From positions 1 through 15,470 of the forward strand of contig WRHV01000020.1 in assembly GCA_009783065.1 (NCBI GenBank): DNA of 15,470 nucleotides. The letters run 5' to 3'. Source of the DNA: Betaproteobacteria bacterium. GTDB taxonomy: Bacteria; Pseudomonadota; Gammaproteobacteria; Burkholderiales; Burkholderiaceae. The notes beneath the pieces are model-generated. The model ran no database searches. It saw only the letters and a list, made by a program, of their open reading frames with translations, and was not told the DNA's origin. The position numbers and the translations under genes are program-made. Every line of letters starts with the position of its first letter. Position 1 is the first letter of the stretch. Shown one piece after another: positions 4,300-11,468 of this stretch.

Positions 4300-5904
4300 A
4301 TGATGTTCAAAAGTACTCAGCTTAGTTTTGACCAGCAGGAAATGATCCGCTTGATGGGCCCGCTTTTTGAAGAAGCGCAAATGGTATTTGGGTTTAAGGA
4401 CCGGCAGCACCGCTATTTGTATGTCAATGATGAATTGGCGCAAGTTCTCGGTTGCCCGGTCGAAGAAATTATCGGCCGCCGGGCGGATGATTTTGTCATG
4501 CATGCCAATTCCCAAATGATGTACAGCCATCAGAATGAGGTTATGTCCAGCGGCAAGGCAGTCCGGTATGTCGACCAGATTGGTGTGAAAAATCGCGCCT
4601 ATACCTTTGTTTCGGTTTATTTTCCGCAGAAAGACAATTTGGGCGTAATAACGGGTATTGGTTTTATCGGTATTCTTATCCAGGATCGCGACTGGCTCGA
4701 TGCCGGTTTGAAAAGTGCGCTTGAAAAAACGCAGGAAACCCTTCTTGACTTGCAAAAGCAGGTGGAGGATATGCGTTTGCAGGCGACAACCGATCCGCTT
4801 ACCGGCATATGGAACCGTGTCCAGGCAGAGATCTTCGGTCAGCAGGAGATGGTTAGGCGAATGCGTAACGGTAATCCTGTTGCCATCGTTTTTGCCGACC
4901 TGGATCATTTTAAAAATGTCAATGATTCCTGGGGGCATGCCGTAGGGGATGCCGTCCTTGTCGAATTTTGCCGCGTTGTGAAAAGTTGCTTGCGTGCATG
5001 TGATGTGCTGGCGCGATGGGGGGGAGAGGAGTTTGTTATTATTCTGCCGGACACGTCGCTGGAAGAAGCGCAAGTCGCTGCAGAACGCATTCGCGTTACG
5101 ATAGAGAAGCACCATTTTGACCACATTAAAATTCAGACGGCGAGTTTTGGCGTTGCGGCTTATTTGTCCGGTGAAACCTGGCATGAGTGGGTTGAACGGG
5201 CAGATGCGGCGCTGTACCGCGCCAAAAACAAAGGACGTAACCGTGTTGAACTGGATACAACCAATGCCAGGGATGACATGCCGCAGGAGTCGGCTTATCC
5301 ATCCCGCTTTTTGCGGCTGGCATGGCGCCAGGATTATGAGTGCGGCCATCCGGTGATTGACCATCAGCACAAGCAGCTTTTTGCCGCTACCAATAATCTT
5401 CTCTCGGCGTTTTTGGCCGGCAAATCCGAGAAGAGTATCAAGATTCTCATTGATGGCTTGATCGTAGACATGATGAATCATTTCCGCGACGAAGAAGAGA
5501 TTTTTCGTGCAGTCGGTTATCCCCAATCTGACGCGCATGCCAATCGTCATGAGGACGTCGTTGACAAAGTACGGAAAATGTCGGATTGTTATTACAATGG
5601 TGAGCTGGAATTGGGTGAGCTATTCAGTTTCTTGGCTTATGAAGTGATCATCATGAATATGCTTGCCGATGATAAAGGATTTTTTTCCTACTTTAACGGC
5701 AACGCAGATGCTGCCGCTTTGGAGCCATCTGTAACGCCTGCGAAGCCCAAAAAAGCCCCTGCGGGAAAAAACGGTTTAGTCCAGGATAAAAAACCGGCCA
5801 ATACCGAAGCAGCATCCCAAGCCCGCAAACCGCGCAAAGCCGTTGCGTCTGCCAAAGCAGCAAAAAAGCCGGTAAAACGGGTCAAAAAAGAGATGGTTGC
5901 CTGA
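4300..5904 (+). CDS. PAS-GGDEF-hemerythrin diguanylate cyclase with basic Lys/Ala-rich tail
   Basis: This 534-residue protein should synthesise cyclic di-GMP. A PAS-like domain occupies about 15-135, then a coiled-coil linker (about 140-170). The GGDEF domain (about 170-325) has ADLDHFKNVND, the motif GGEEF at 241-245 and the inhibitory RxxD site R232-D235. A bacteriohemerythrin domain follows (about 337-465), a di-iron fold that usually senses oxygen or redox state. Expected ligands are H357, H394, E398, H413, H417 and D458. The position of the remaining His is Asn (N453, codon AAT at 5656-5658), so metal binding may be altered. Residues 478-534 form a tail with 17 Lys/Arg and only 3 acidic residues, resembling histone-H1-like tails and possibly binding nucleic acid. 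No membrane segment is evident. The start at 4300 lacks a clear ribosome site; the next codon is also ATG. Confidence 0.93.
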   Translation: MMFKSTQLSFDQQEMIRLMGPLFEEAQMVFGFKDRQHRYLYVNDELAQVLGCPVEEIIGRRADDFVMHANSQMMYSHQNEVMSSGKAVRYVDQIGVKNRAYTFVSVYFPQKDNLGVITGIGFIGILIQDRDWLDAGLKSALEKTQETLLDLQKQVEDMRLQATTDPLTGIWNRVQAEIFGQQEMVRRMRNGNPVAIVFADLDHFKNVNDSWGHAVGDAVLVEFCRVVKSCLRACDVLARWGGEEFVIILPDTSLEEAQVAAERIRVTIEKHHFDHIKIQTASFGVAAYLSGETWHEWVERADAALYRAKNKGRNRVELDTTNARDDMPQESAYPSRFLRLAWRQDYECGHPVIDHQHKQLFAATNNLLSAFLAGKSEKSIKILIDGLIVDMMNHFRDEEEIFRAVGYPQSDAHANRHEDVVDKVRKMSDCYYNGELELGELFSFLAYEVIIMNMLADDKGFFSYFNGNADAAALEPSVTPAKPKKAPAGKNGLVQDKKPANTEAASQARKPRKAVASAKAAKKPVKRVKKEMVA

Positions 5905-5961
5905 AAAAAAGGGTCTGATACGTTCTAAAGCCGTTAAAAATTGTCCGGAGTCAATGGCTAA

Positions 5962-5985
5962 AATCCCTGACAGGGATTAGTCTAT
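5962..5985 (+). terminator. Weak terminator candidate after the hemerythrin cyclase
   Basis: AATCCC (5962-5967) and GGGATT (5973-5978) form a 6-bp stem with a 5-base loop. An AT-rich but not T-pure stretch (AGTCTATTTATA) follows. Moderate at best. Confidence 0.3.
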
Positions 5986-5999
5986 TTATATCGGTACTG

Positions 6000-6024
6000 A
6001 GATGCAGCCGCACAGGCAGCATCT
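6000..6024 (+). promoter_or_regulatory. Stable hairpin in the leader of the alcohol dehydrogenase gene
   Basis: AGATGC (6000-6005) pairs with GCATCT (6019-6024). After an A-A mismatch, GCC (6007-6009) pairs with GGC (6015-6017) around the loop GCACA. It lies about 80 bases before the gene start. It has no T-tract of terminator type, so it is either a leader structure or part of a loose terminator for the upstream gene. Confidence 0.35.
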
Positions 6025-6096
6025 TAGTAAAATGATGCCGGATAGCTTGGTGGCTCAATGCCAGGGCTTGCGGCTTTTTCGGAAAAACCAACTCAT

Positions 6097-6100
6097 GGAG
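6097..6100 (+). promoter_or_regulatory. Ribosome binding site that sets the alcohol dehydrogenase start
   Basis: GGAG at 6097-6100 lies five bases before the ATG at 6106. The upstream in-frame ATG at 6058 has no such site, and the 16 extra residues it would add look unlike the family N-terminus. Confidence 0.7.
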
Positions 6101-6105
6101 CTATT

Positions 6106-7164
6106 ATGCGAACAATGAAAGCCGCCGTCTTTATTGAGCCAGGAAAAATCAGGATTGAGGAAAAGCCCCTGCCAAAAGTCGGTCCGACCGATGCGCTGAT
6201 TCGCATTACGACCACCACCATCTGTGGAACAGACATTCATATCCTCAAAGGTGAATTTCCCGTCAAGCCCGGCCTGACGATTGGCCATGAGCCGATTGGC
6301 GTGATCGAAGAACTTGGTTCTGCTGTGGAAAGCGTTTACCAAAAAGGGCAGCGGGTTGTCGTCGGCGCTATCACCCCATGCGGACAATGCTTTTCCTGCC
6401 TGGATGATCACAAATCCCAGTGTCACGGAAAACTCATGGGCGGCTGGCGTTTTGGCAACACGATTGACGGCAGCCAGGCTGAATACCTGCTGGTGCCGTA
6501 TGCCACGGCGAACCTGCAACACATTCCCGATGACGTTACCGATGAGCAGGTGCTCATGTGCCCGGACATCATGTCCACCGGTTTTGCCGGTGCGGAAAAT
6601 GCCAAAGTCAAGATTGGCGATAGCGTTGTCGTCTTTGCGCAGGGGCCGATTGGCCTGTGCGCTACTGCCGGCGCCAAACTCAAGGGTGCCACAATGATCA
6701 TTGCGGTTGACGGCATCCCGGAGCGCCTTGCCATTGCGAAGAAAATGGGAGCAGATATTACCATTAACTTTAATGAAGTGGACCCGGTTGAAGAAATCAT
6801 GAAAATCACCAAAGGGCAGGGCGTGGATGTCGCTATAGAAGCGCTTGGCAAGCAAAGCACCTTTGAGAGTTGCCTGCGCGTGTTAAAGCCGGGCGGCACC
6901 CTTTCCAGCCTGGGCGTGTATGACGGCAAGCTTACGCTGCCGCCGGATGCCTTTGCCGCAGGCCTGGGGGATCATAAAATTATCACCTCGCTTTGTCCGG
7001 GCGGCAAGGAACGCATGAGAAGGCTGCTTAATGTCGTTCGTAGCGGCCGTATTGACCTTCAGCATCTGGTGACGCATACTTATAAACTCGATCAGATCGA
7101 AGAGGCGTATGATCTTTTCATGAGCCAGCGTGACGGTGTCTTGAAAATTGCGATTAAGCCCTGA
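6106..7164 (+). CDS. Zinc-dependent NAD(P) alcohol dehydrogenase (medium-chain family)
   Basis: This cytoplasmic 352-residue enzyme of the zinc-containing medium-chain dehydrogenase family should oxidise an alcohol, or reduce the matching carbonyl compound, with NAD or NADP. Catalytic zinc ligands are C40, H61-E62 and probably D154 in CPDIMSTGF. A structural zinc site is intact with C92, C95, C98 and C106 in the usual 3-3-8 spacing. The nucleotide-binding turn reads AQGPIG, with Ala replacing the first Gly of GxGxxG. The Asp in IIAVD, at the end of the second Rossmann strand, suggests NAD preference. The C-terminal part (CPGGKERMRRLL, LVTHTY) resembles secondary alcohol dehydrogenases of the Clostridium beijerinckii type. 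The true substrate cannot be read from the sequence. The gene is alone, with a good terminator behind it. Confidence 0.92.
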   Translation: MRTMKAAVFIEPGKIRIEEKPLPKVGPTDALIRITTTTICGTDIHILKGEFPVKPGLTIGHEPIGVIEELGSAVESVYQKGQRVVVGAITPCGQCFSCLDDHKSQCHGKLMGGWRFGNTIDGSQAEYLLVPYATANLQHIPDDVTDEQVLMCPDIMSTGFAGAENAKVKIGDSVVVFAQGPIGLCATAGAKLKGATMIIAVDGIPERLAIAKKMGADITINFNEVDPVEEIMKITKGQGVDVAIEALGKQSTFESCLRVLKPGGTLSSLGVYDGKLTLPPDAFAAGLGDHKIITSLCPGGKERMRRLLNVVRSGRIDLQHLVTHTYKLDQIEEAYDLFMSQRDGVLKIAIKP

Positions 7165-7208
7165 TATAGTTAAGCATAATACCCCATCAGCATCAGGCTG
7201 GAAAACGC

Positions 7209-7242
7209 AGTCCGGTTTGAAAAACATCAAACCGGATTGTTT
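7209..7242 (+). terminator. Terminator of the alcohol dehydrogenase gene
   Basis: The perfect stem TCCGGTTTGA (7211-7220) with TCAAACCGGA (7227-7236) has a six-base loop and can extend by two more pairs. TTGTTT follows. It starts 45 bases after the stop codon. Confidence 0.68.
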
Positions 7243-7360
7243 ATGTCTGGTGCAAGCTGAGCCTTACCGCCAAAGCTAGTCCTGTCCGGATGTATACCGG
7301 CTGGGGAAAAGCCTTCACGATCGTCCGGCTTGAAGCTGGATGGCAAAAACAGACAAAAAA

Positions 7361-7364
7361 GGAA
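7361..7364 (+). promoter_or_regulatory. Ribosome binding site that sets the rnk start
   Basis: GGAA within AAAAAAGGAAATGATATG lies five bases before the ATG at 7370. The alternative in-frame ATG at 7340 has only a weak GAAG upstream. Confidence 0.55.
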
Positions 7365-7369
7365 ATGAT

Positions 7370-7795
7370 ATGCTCGACAGGCCACCTATTACCGTAACAA
7401 CAGTTGATTATGATTATCTGGAACAGCTTATGGATTTGCCGAAATACCGGAATATGCCGGCAAAACAGGAACTGTTTGATGAATTAAAACGCGCCAGCAT
7501 CGTCGAACCATCCCAAATTGGCGCCGACATCGTCACATTGCATGCAACCATCCGTTTTGTCGATGACAAAGCGCAGGAACACTATGAGATGACGCTCGTG
7601 CCGCCGGAAGAAGCCGACAGCAGCCAAAACCGCATTTCCATCCTGGCGCCGGTCGGCATCGCGCTTTTGGGTCTTTCTGTGGGGCAAACCATCCAGTGGC
7701 AGGTACCGGGCAGACAGGATGTCCTCTTACGCGTCCTTGAAGTCGTCAGACCATCCGGGGTTTCTTCCGTTGCAGGCAAAAAATCAGCATCATAA
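7370..7795 (+). CDS. rnk: Rnk-type regulator of nucleoside diphosphate kinase (GreA/GreB-like fold)
   Basis: This 141-residue protein, close to the 136 of E. coli Rnk, consists of a short N-terminal helical part (about 1-45) and a GreA/GreB-like C-terminal domain. The typical core ISILAPVGIALLGLSVGQ is followed by IQWQVPG. Known Rnk proteins bind RNA polymerase in the manner of Gre factors but have a shorter coiled coil, and they raise nucleoside diphosphate kinase levels. The start at 7370 is chosen from the ribosome site and the family length; starting at 7340 would add ten mostly charged residues. The next gene begins 38 bases after the stop, on the same strand and without a visible terminator, so the two are probably co-transcribed. 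Confidence 0.85.
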   Translation: MLDRPPITVTTVDYDYLEQLMDLPKYRNMPAKQELFDELKRASIVEPSQIGADIVTLHATIRFVDDKAQEHYEMTLVPPEEADSSQNRISILAPVGIALLGLSVGQTIQWQVPGRQDVLLRVLEVVRPSGVSSVAGKKSAS

Positions 7796-7833
7796 TAAAA
7801 AGGCAGCACAACCATCGCAAAAGGGGGGAAGCC

Positions 7834-8580
7834 ATGTCAGAACAAAAGTCAGAACAAAAAGCCAAAATTGCGCTTGTTACGGGCGGCAACCGGGGCATTG
7901 GCCTTGAAATCTGCCGTCAGCTCGCTGAGGAGGGTTGCATGGTCATTCTCGGCTCCCGCGTTCCTGTTCGCGGGATTGAAGCGGTCGCTTCCCTGAAAAA
8001 TGCCGGTTATGAAAACGTGCGCTACCTGCACCTCGACATTAACGATCCCGAAACACATATCGCAGCATACGATACCATCGAAAAGGACTATGGCAGGCTG
8101 GATATCCTTATCAATAATGCCGCTGTTTCCATTGATGGCACGCACAAGGTTAATACGGTGCCTCTCAGTATTATCCGCGATACCTTTGAAGCTAATTTCT
8201 TCAACCTTATTTCGCTTACCCAGCTTCTTTTGCCGCTTGTCCAAAAAAGCCCGGCAGGACGCATCGTCAACCATTCCAGCATACTGGGATCGCTCACCTA
8301 TCACAGCATGCCGGATTCGCCCATCAAACAGGCCAAAGCCTTTGCCTATAATGCCAGCAAAACCGCATTAAACGCCTTTACCGTGCATTTGGCTCAGTTG
8401 TTGCAAGGCACTTCTGTCAAAGTGAATTCAGCCCATCCCGGCAATGTCCGTTCCGATATGAATCCGGGAGGCGAGCTGAGTGCGGAGGAGGGCGCTAAAA
8501 CGGCAGTTGAGCTTGCGCTATTGGCCGATGATGATCCGACCGGCGGTTTCTTTTACCGCGAGCATATCCTGCCCTGGTAA
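7834..8580 (+). CDS. Short-chain dehydrogenase/reductase (carbonyl reductase-like)
   Basis: This 248-residue classical SDR is an NAD(P)-dependent oxidoreductase of the cytoplasm. The cofactor-binding motif TGGNRGIG is at 16-23, and NNAA at 94-97 supports the Rossmann sheet. The catalytic tetrad is visible as N121, a Ser in HSS (148-149), Y172 and K176 in YNASK. Ser41-Arg42 after the second strand suggests NADP preference. Overall layout resembles carbonyl reductases, but the substrate is unknown. A strong purine-rich ribosome site (AAGGGGGGAA) lies three bases before the ATG. The first codons contain an exact tandem duplication that encodes SEQK twice (residues 2-5 and 6-9). It probably shares a transcript with rnk and ends 12 bases from the stop of the convergent acetyltransferase gene. 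Confidence 0.92.
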   Translation: MSEQKSEQKAKIALVTGGNRGIGLEICRQLAEEGCMVILGSRVPVRGIEAVASLKNAGYENVRYLHLDINDPETHIAAYDTIEKDYGRLDILINNAAVSIDGTHKVNTVPLSIIRDTFEANFFNLISLTQLLLPLVQKSPAGRIVNHSSILGSLTYHSMPDSPIKQAKAFAYNASKTALNAFTVHLAQLLQGTSVKVNSAHPGNVRSDMNPGGELSAEEGAKTAVELALLADDDPTGGFFYREHILPW

Positions 8581-8592
8581 AAGGGTTTCGTC

Positions 8593-9309
8593 TTACCCGG
8601 GTTTTCCCGTTGCCAAGCCATCTCCCAGCCGCCGGATCTGGCGGCCTTCGGCATCAAAATTCCGCTCATCCAGCCAGGAAAGAAAAGCGGCCCTGATCCT
8701 CGGCCAGGTTTTGCTCGTGATGGAGAACCAGGCCGTATCACGGTTGCGCCCCTTTGTTACGACGGCATGGCGGAATGTGCCCTCATATTCAAAACCAAAG
8801 CGTATTGCGGCTGCCCGGGAAGGCGCGTTCAAGCTATCGCACTTCCACTCACAGCGCCGGAAACCCAGTTTATCAAAAGCTTCTTGCAGCAAGAGGAAAA
8901 TGGCCTCTGTCGAAATGCTTGTCCGCTGCATCAAAGGCGACCAGTTCACGTGCCCGATTTCCAGTACGCCGGAATCCGCATCAATCCGCATCAGTGCCAC
9001 CGAGCCAAGGGGTTTGCCTGTTTGGGCATCCGTCGCGGCAAAATGGACAGAACCCGCGTACCCTTGAATCTTTTTCAGGTGATCCAGCATGGCGCTCGGT
9101 GTTCCGGGTTTGTCATAGGGCAGGTAAGTCCAGTCACGGTCATCCGCTACGAGCCGGTGCGCTTCAAAAAGCGCCTGGTAATGCTTTGCCGCATCCAGCG
9201 GTTCCAGCCGGCAAAAGCGACCGGCAAGGGAATGAGGTGTTGGCATGGCTGCCGGTTTCCAGTCAGTCAGGCTGTCGCCTACCGGCTGGCCGTATGTATT
9301 AATAGGCAT
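8593..9309 (-). CDS. GNAT-family N-acetyltransferase (RimJ/RimL-like)
   Basis: This 238-residue protein has the layout of acetyl-CoA-dependent GNAT transferases. An N-terminal GQPVGDSLTDWKP and LAGRFCRLEPLD are typical of a subgroup of RimL-like proteins. The centre has DWTYLPYD, then a core strand and helix region (about 110-150). Later come NAPSRAAAIRFGFEYEGTFR, typical of acetyl-CoA binding by RimJ/RimL-type enzymes, and RDTAWFSI. RimJ and RimL acetylate the N-terminus of ribosomal proteins, but relatives also modify antibiotics or amino acids, so the target is unknown. I take the Met at 9309 as the start, because family similarity begins there; an ATG at 9399 would add 30 residues with no such resemblance. 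No strong ribosome site is visible. Confidence 0.88.
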   Translation of the reverse strand: MPINTYGQPVGDSLTDWKPAAMPTPHSLAGRFCRLEPLDAAKHYQALFEAHRLVADDRDWTYLPYDKPGTPSAMLDHLKKIQGYAGSVHFAATDAQTGKPLGSVALMRIDADSGVLEIGHVNWSPLMQRTSISTEAIFLLLQEAFDKLGFRRCEWKCDSLNAPSRAAAIRFGFEYEGTFRHAVVTKGRNRDTAWFSITSKTWPRIRAAFLSWLDERNFDAEGRQIRRLGDGLATGKPG

Positions 9310-9343
9310 AAAAGCATCGCTTCGGTTTATTTGTGGTATTGGA

Positions 9344-9408
9344 CCCGAAATTGTATTGTAGTCATCCACAGGGATTTTACTATCCGCGCCGCATTCCAAT
9401 TTTTCGGG
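9344..9408. promoter_or_regulatory. Divergent intergenic region with imperfect inverted repeat
   Basis: The gap between the acetyltransferase start (9309) and the DUF805 start (9471) must hold both promoters. CCCGAAA (9344-9350) is inverted at 9402-9408 (TTTCGGG). Two overlapping TACAAT boxes for the minus strand lie at 9350-9360. No convincing -35 was found for either direction. Confidence 0.28.
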
Positions 9409-9461
9409 AACTGAGAAAATCCTCGATGGTCTATTGTATTTCCAAATCCGGCATCAAAATC

Positions 9462-9466
9462 GGAGG
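9462..9466 (+). promoter_or_regulatory. Strong ribosome binding site that sets the DUF805 start
   Basis: GGAGG at 9462-9466, four bases before the ATG at 9471, decides for this start over the in-frame ATGs at 9333 and 9426. Confidence 0.75.
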
Positions 9467-9470
9467 TGTT

Positions 9471-9992
9471 ATGCGCAAGATAAAACCACTGGCGGAATAC
9501 AATCTTTGGGATCACTATCTTGGTGTAATCCGGTCAGCAGGCGATTTTAGCGGGCGTTCCACCCGAAGCGCATTTTGGGGATATTACCTTTTTTATTATC
9601 TCTTCTTTATCGTGTGGGGAGTGTTTTGCAAGATGTTTGGCGGCATCTATACAGGCGCGCTGCTTGCCGTTTACCAGCTTTTCTTCCTGCTTCCCACGGT
9701 TGCCCTTATGTTCAGGCGGCTTCACGATACCGGCCGCAGCGGGTGGTATACCTTGCCGATATGGGTATTATTGGTGCTGGTGCTTGTGGTTGAAGCTGGT
9801 TTATATTCACCGTATAAGTCCGGCATTACCGTTATCTACATCCTGGGTTTTTTAGCGGGTATAGCCAGTCTCTGCCTCTTTGTCATCATGGGGTTTTTCA
9901 AGAGCGGCCCCGGCCGAAATGAATACGGTCCCAATCCCTACGGTGTTCCCAGGCCGCCCAGGCTGGATGAAATCAGCACGGTTGAAATATAA
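9471..9992 (+). CDS. DUF805 family inner membrane protein
   Basis: This 173-residue integral membrane protein of the DUF805 family (relatives of E. coli YhaH/YhaI) has no established function. The family hallmarks are present. GRSTRSAFW (28-36) opens the first membrane segment, and RRLHDTGRSGW (82-92) follows the second. GRNEYGPNPYG lies near the C-terminus. Four hydrophobic segments lie at about 36-53, 61-80, 96-112 and 122-142. Both ends probably face the cytoplasm. It is transcribed away from the acetyltransferase gene and appears to be a single-gene unit. Nothing in the context suggests a partner. Confidence 0.9.
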   Translation: MRKIKPLAEYNLWDHYLGVIRSAGDFSGRSTRSAFWGYYLFYYLFFIVWGVFCKMFGGIYTGALLAVYQLFFLLPTVALMFRRLHDTGRSGWYTLPIWVLLVLVLVVEAGLYSPYKSGITVIYILGFLAGIASLCLFVIMGFFKSGPGRNEYGPNPYGVPRPPRLDEISTVEI

Positions 9993-10063
9993 ATCCGGAT
10001 TCAGACGGCATTACCAGGGAAGGCTTCAAGTTGATTGATTATCTCCAACCGGCCGGGATTCGG

Positions 10064-10069
10064 TATAAT
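10064..10069 (+). promoter_or_regulatory. Possible -10 box for the trhP-dnaQ unit
   Basis: A perfect TATAAT lies 38 bases before the trhP start. The -35 region at 17-base spacing (10041-10046, ATCTCC) is poor, so only the -10 is convincing. Confidence 0.38.
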
Positions 10070-10107
10070 CCTTGTTTAACCATCATCCCGTCATGTAATG
10101 CAATCCT

Positions 10108-11451
10108 ATGCCGGCCATACCTGAATTACTCCTGCCCGCAGGCTCTGTCGCCAAGATGCACAAGGCCTATGATTTTGGCGCTGATGCCGTTTATGCCGGC
10201 CAGCCGCGCTACAGCCTGCGCGCGCGCAATAACGATTTTACCTCGCTTTTAATGCTCGAAGAAGGCATTACCCAGGCCCAGGCTCGCGGCAAACGCTTTT
10301 ATGTCGCCAGCAATATCTATGCGCACAATGCCAAGCTCAAAACCTACATGGCCGATATGGAACCGGTTATCGCCATGCAGCCCGATGCCCTCATCATGGC
10401 CGATCCCGGCCTGATTATGATGGTTCGGGACAAATGGCCGGACATGCCTATCCATCTCTCGGTTCAAGCCAACGCCATTAACTGGGCGGATGTCCGTTTT
10501 TGGCAGCGCATCGGCCTTTCACGCATCATCCTTTCACGCGAACTCTCGCTTGAAGAAATCGCGGAAATCCGCCAGCAATGTCCGGATATGGAACTCGAAG
10601 TTTTTGTCCACGGCGCGTTATGCGTCGCCTATTCGGGGCGATGCCTGCTTTCCGGCTATTTCAACCGCCGCGATTCCAACCAGGGCACCTGTACCAACTC
10701 GTGCCGCTGGAACTACGCCATCCATTCCGCCGAAGAAAACGAAACCGGCGATATTCTCCCCGTTTCAATGTCCCCGGTCATGGAAGAAGCCCATCCTGCC
10801 TTTTCCGCGCTCGGCCAGGCGCCGCGCCATCCGCTTGCAGATAAGGCTTACCTCATCGAAGAAGGCAAACGGGCAGGGCAACTTATGCCGATCATGGAAG
10901 ACGAGCACGGTACTTATATCCTTAATTCCAAAGACCTCCGTGCTGTCGAGCATATCGCGGAACTCGTCAAAATCGGCGTAGACTCGCTTAAAATCGAAGG
11001 CCGCACCAAATCCATCTATTACGTCGCCCGAACCGCGCAAGTCTACCGTAAGGCCATTGACGACGCCGTTACCGGCAAGCCCTTTGACGAGACCCTTTTA
11101 GGCGCATTGCAGGGTCTTGCCAACCGGGGCTATACCGATGGCTTTTACAAACGCCACCATACGCACGAATACCAAAACTACCTCACCGGCGCATCTGAGC
11201 TGCACAACAGCCATTACGTCGGCGATGTCGAGCACATTGAAAACGGTTGGGCAACCGTCATTGTCAAAAACCGTTTCTCCATTGGAGACCGCCTTGAAAT
11301 TCTCCATCCCGGCGGCAATGATGTCGTCACTCTCCAGGCCATGACCAATACCGACGGCGAACCGCTTACGGTTGCGCCCGGCAGCGGACACGTCGTCCGG
11401 ATTCCCCTTGACGCAAAATGGGATAAAGCGCTCCTGGCGCGCCTGCTATAA
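10108..11451 (+). CDS. trhP: tRNA 5-hydroxyuridine synthase, U32 peptidase family (TrhP/YegQ)
   Basis: This 447-residue protein is close in length and layout to E. coli YegQ (453), now TrhP. TrhP, a U32-family protein, hydroxylates wobble uridine 34 of tRNAs with prephenate as a cofactor source; despite the family name it is not a protease. The U32 signature EVFVHGALCVAYSGRC is present. Four cysteines, C172, C179, C195 and C199, are placed as in related U32 proteins and probably hold an iron-sulfur cluster. The N-terminal barrel begins with PELLLPAGS. The start lacks a good ribosome site. The stop is only 17 bases from the dnaQ start, so the two genes are likely one operon. The coding sequence is rich in C at third positions. 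Confidence 0.9.
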   Translation: MPAIPELLLPAGSVAKMHKAYDFGADAVYAGQPRYSLRARNNDFTSLLMLEEGITQAQARGKRFYVASNIYAHNAKLKTYMADMEPVIAMQPDALIMADPGLIMMVRDKWPDMPIHLSVQANAINWADVRFWQRIGLSRIILSRELSLEEIAEIRQQCPDMELEVFVHGALCVAYSGRCLLSGYFNRRDSNQGTCTNSCRWNYAIHSAEENETGDILPVSMSPVMEEAHPAFSALGQAPRHPLADKAYLIEEGKRAGQLMPIMEDEHGTYILNSKDLRAVEHIAELVKIGVDSLKIEGRTKSIYYVARTAQVYRKAIDDAVTGKPFDETLLGALQGLANRGYTDGFYKRHHTHEYQNYLTGASELHNSHYVGDVEHIENGWATVIVKNRFSIGDRLEILHPGGNDVVTLQAMTNTDGEPLTVAPGSGHVVRIPLDAKWDKALLARLL

Positions 11452-11468
11452 CTAGGAAAATATACATC

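Noticed and set aside
4273..5550. 425-codon open frame on the minus strand
   Set aside because: It lies antisense to the GGDEF-hemerythrin gene, whose domain motifs are unmistakable. The predicted peptide has no recognisable motifs and arises from codon bias.
6055..6855. 266-codon minus-strand frame
   Set aside because: It is antisense to the zinc alcohol dehydrogenase, which has all its metal ligands in frame.
8480..9302. Several plus-strand frames of 180-215 codons
   Set aside because: They are antisense to the GNAT acetyltransferase, whose family motifs fit the minus strand.
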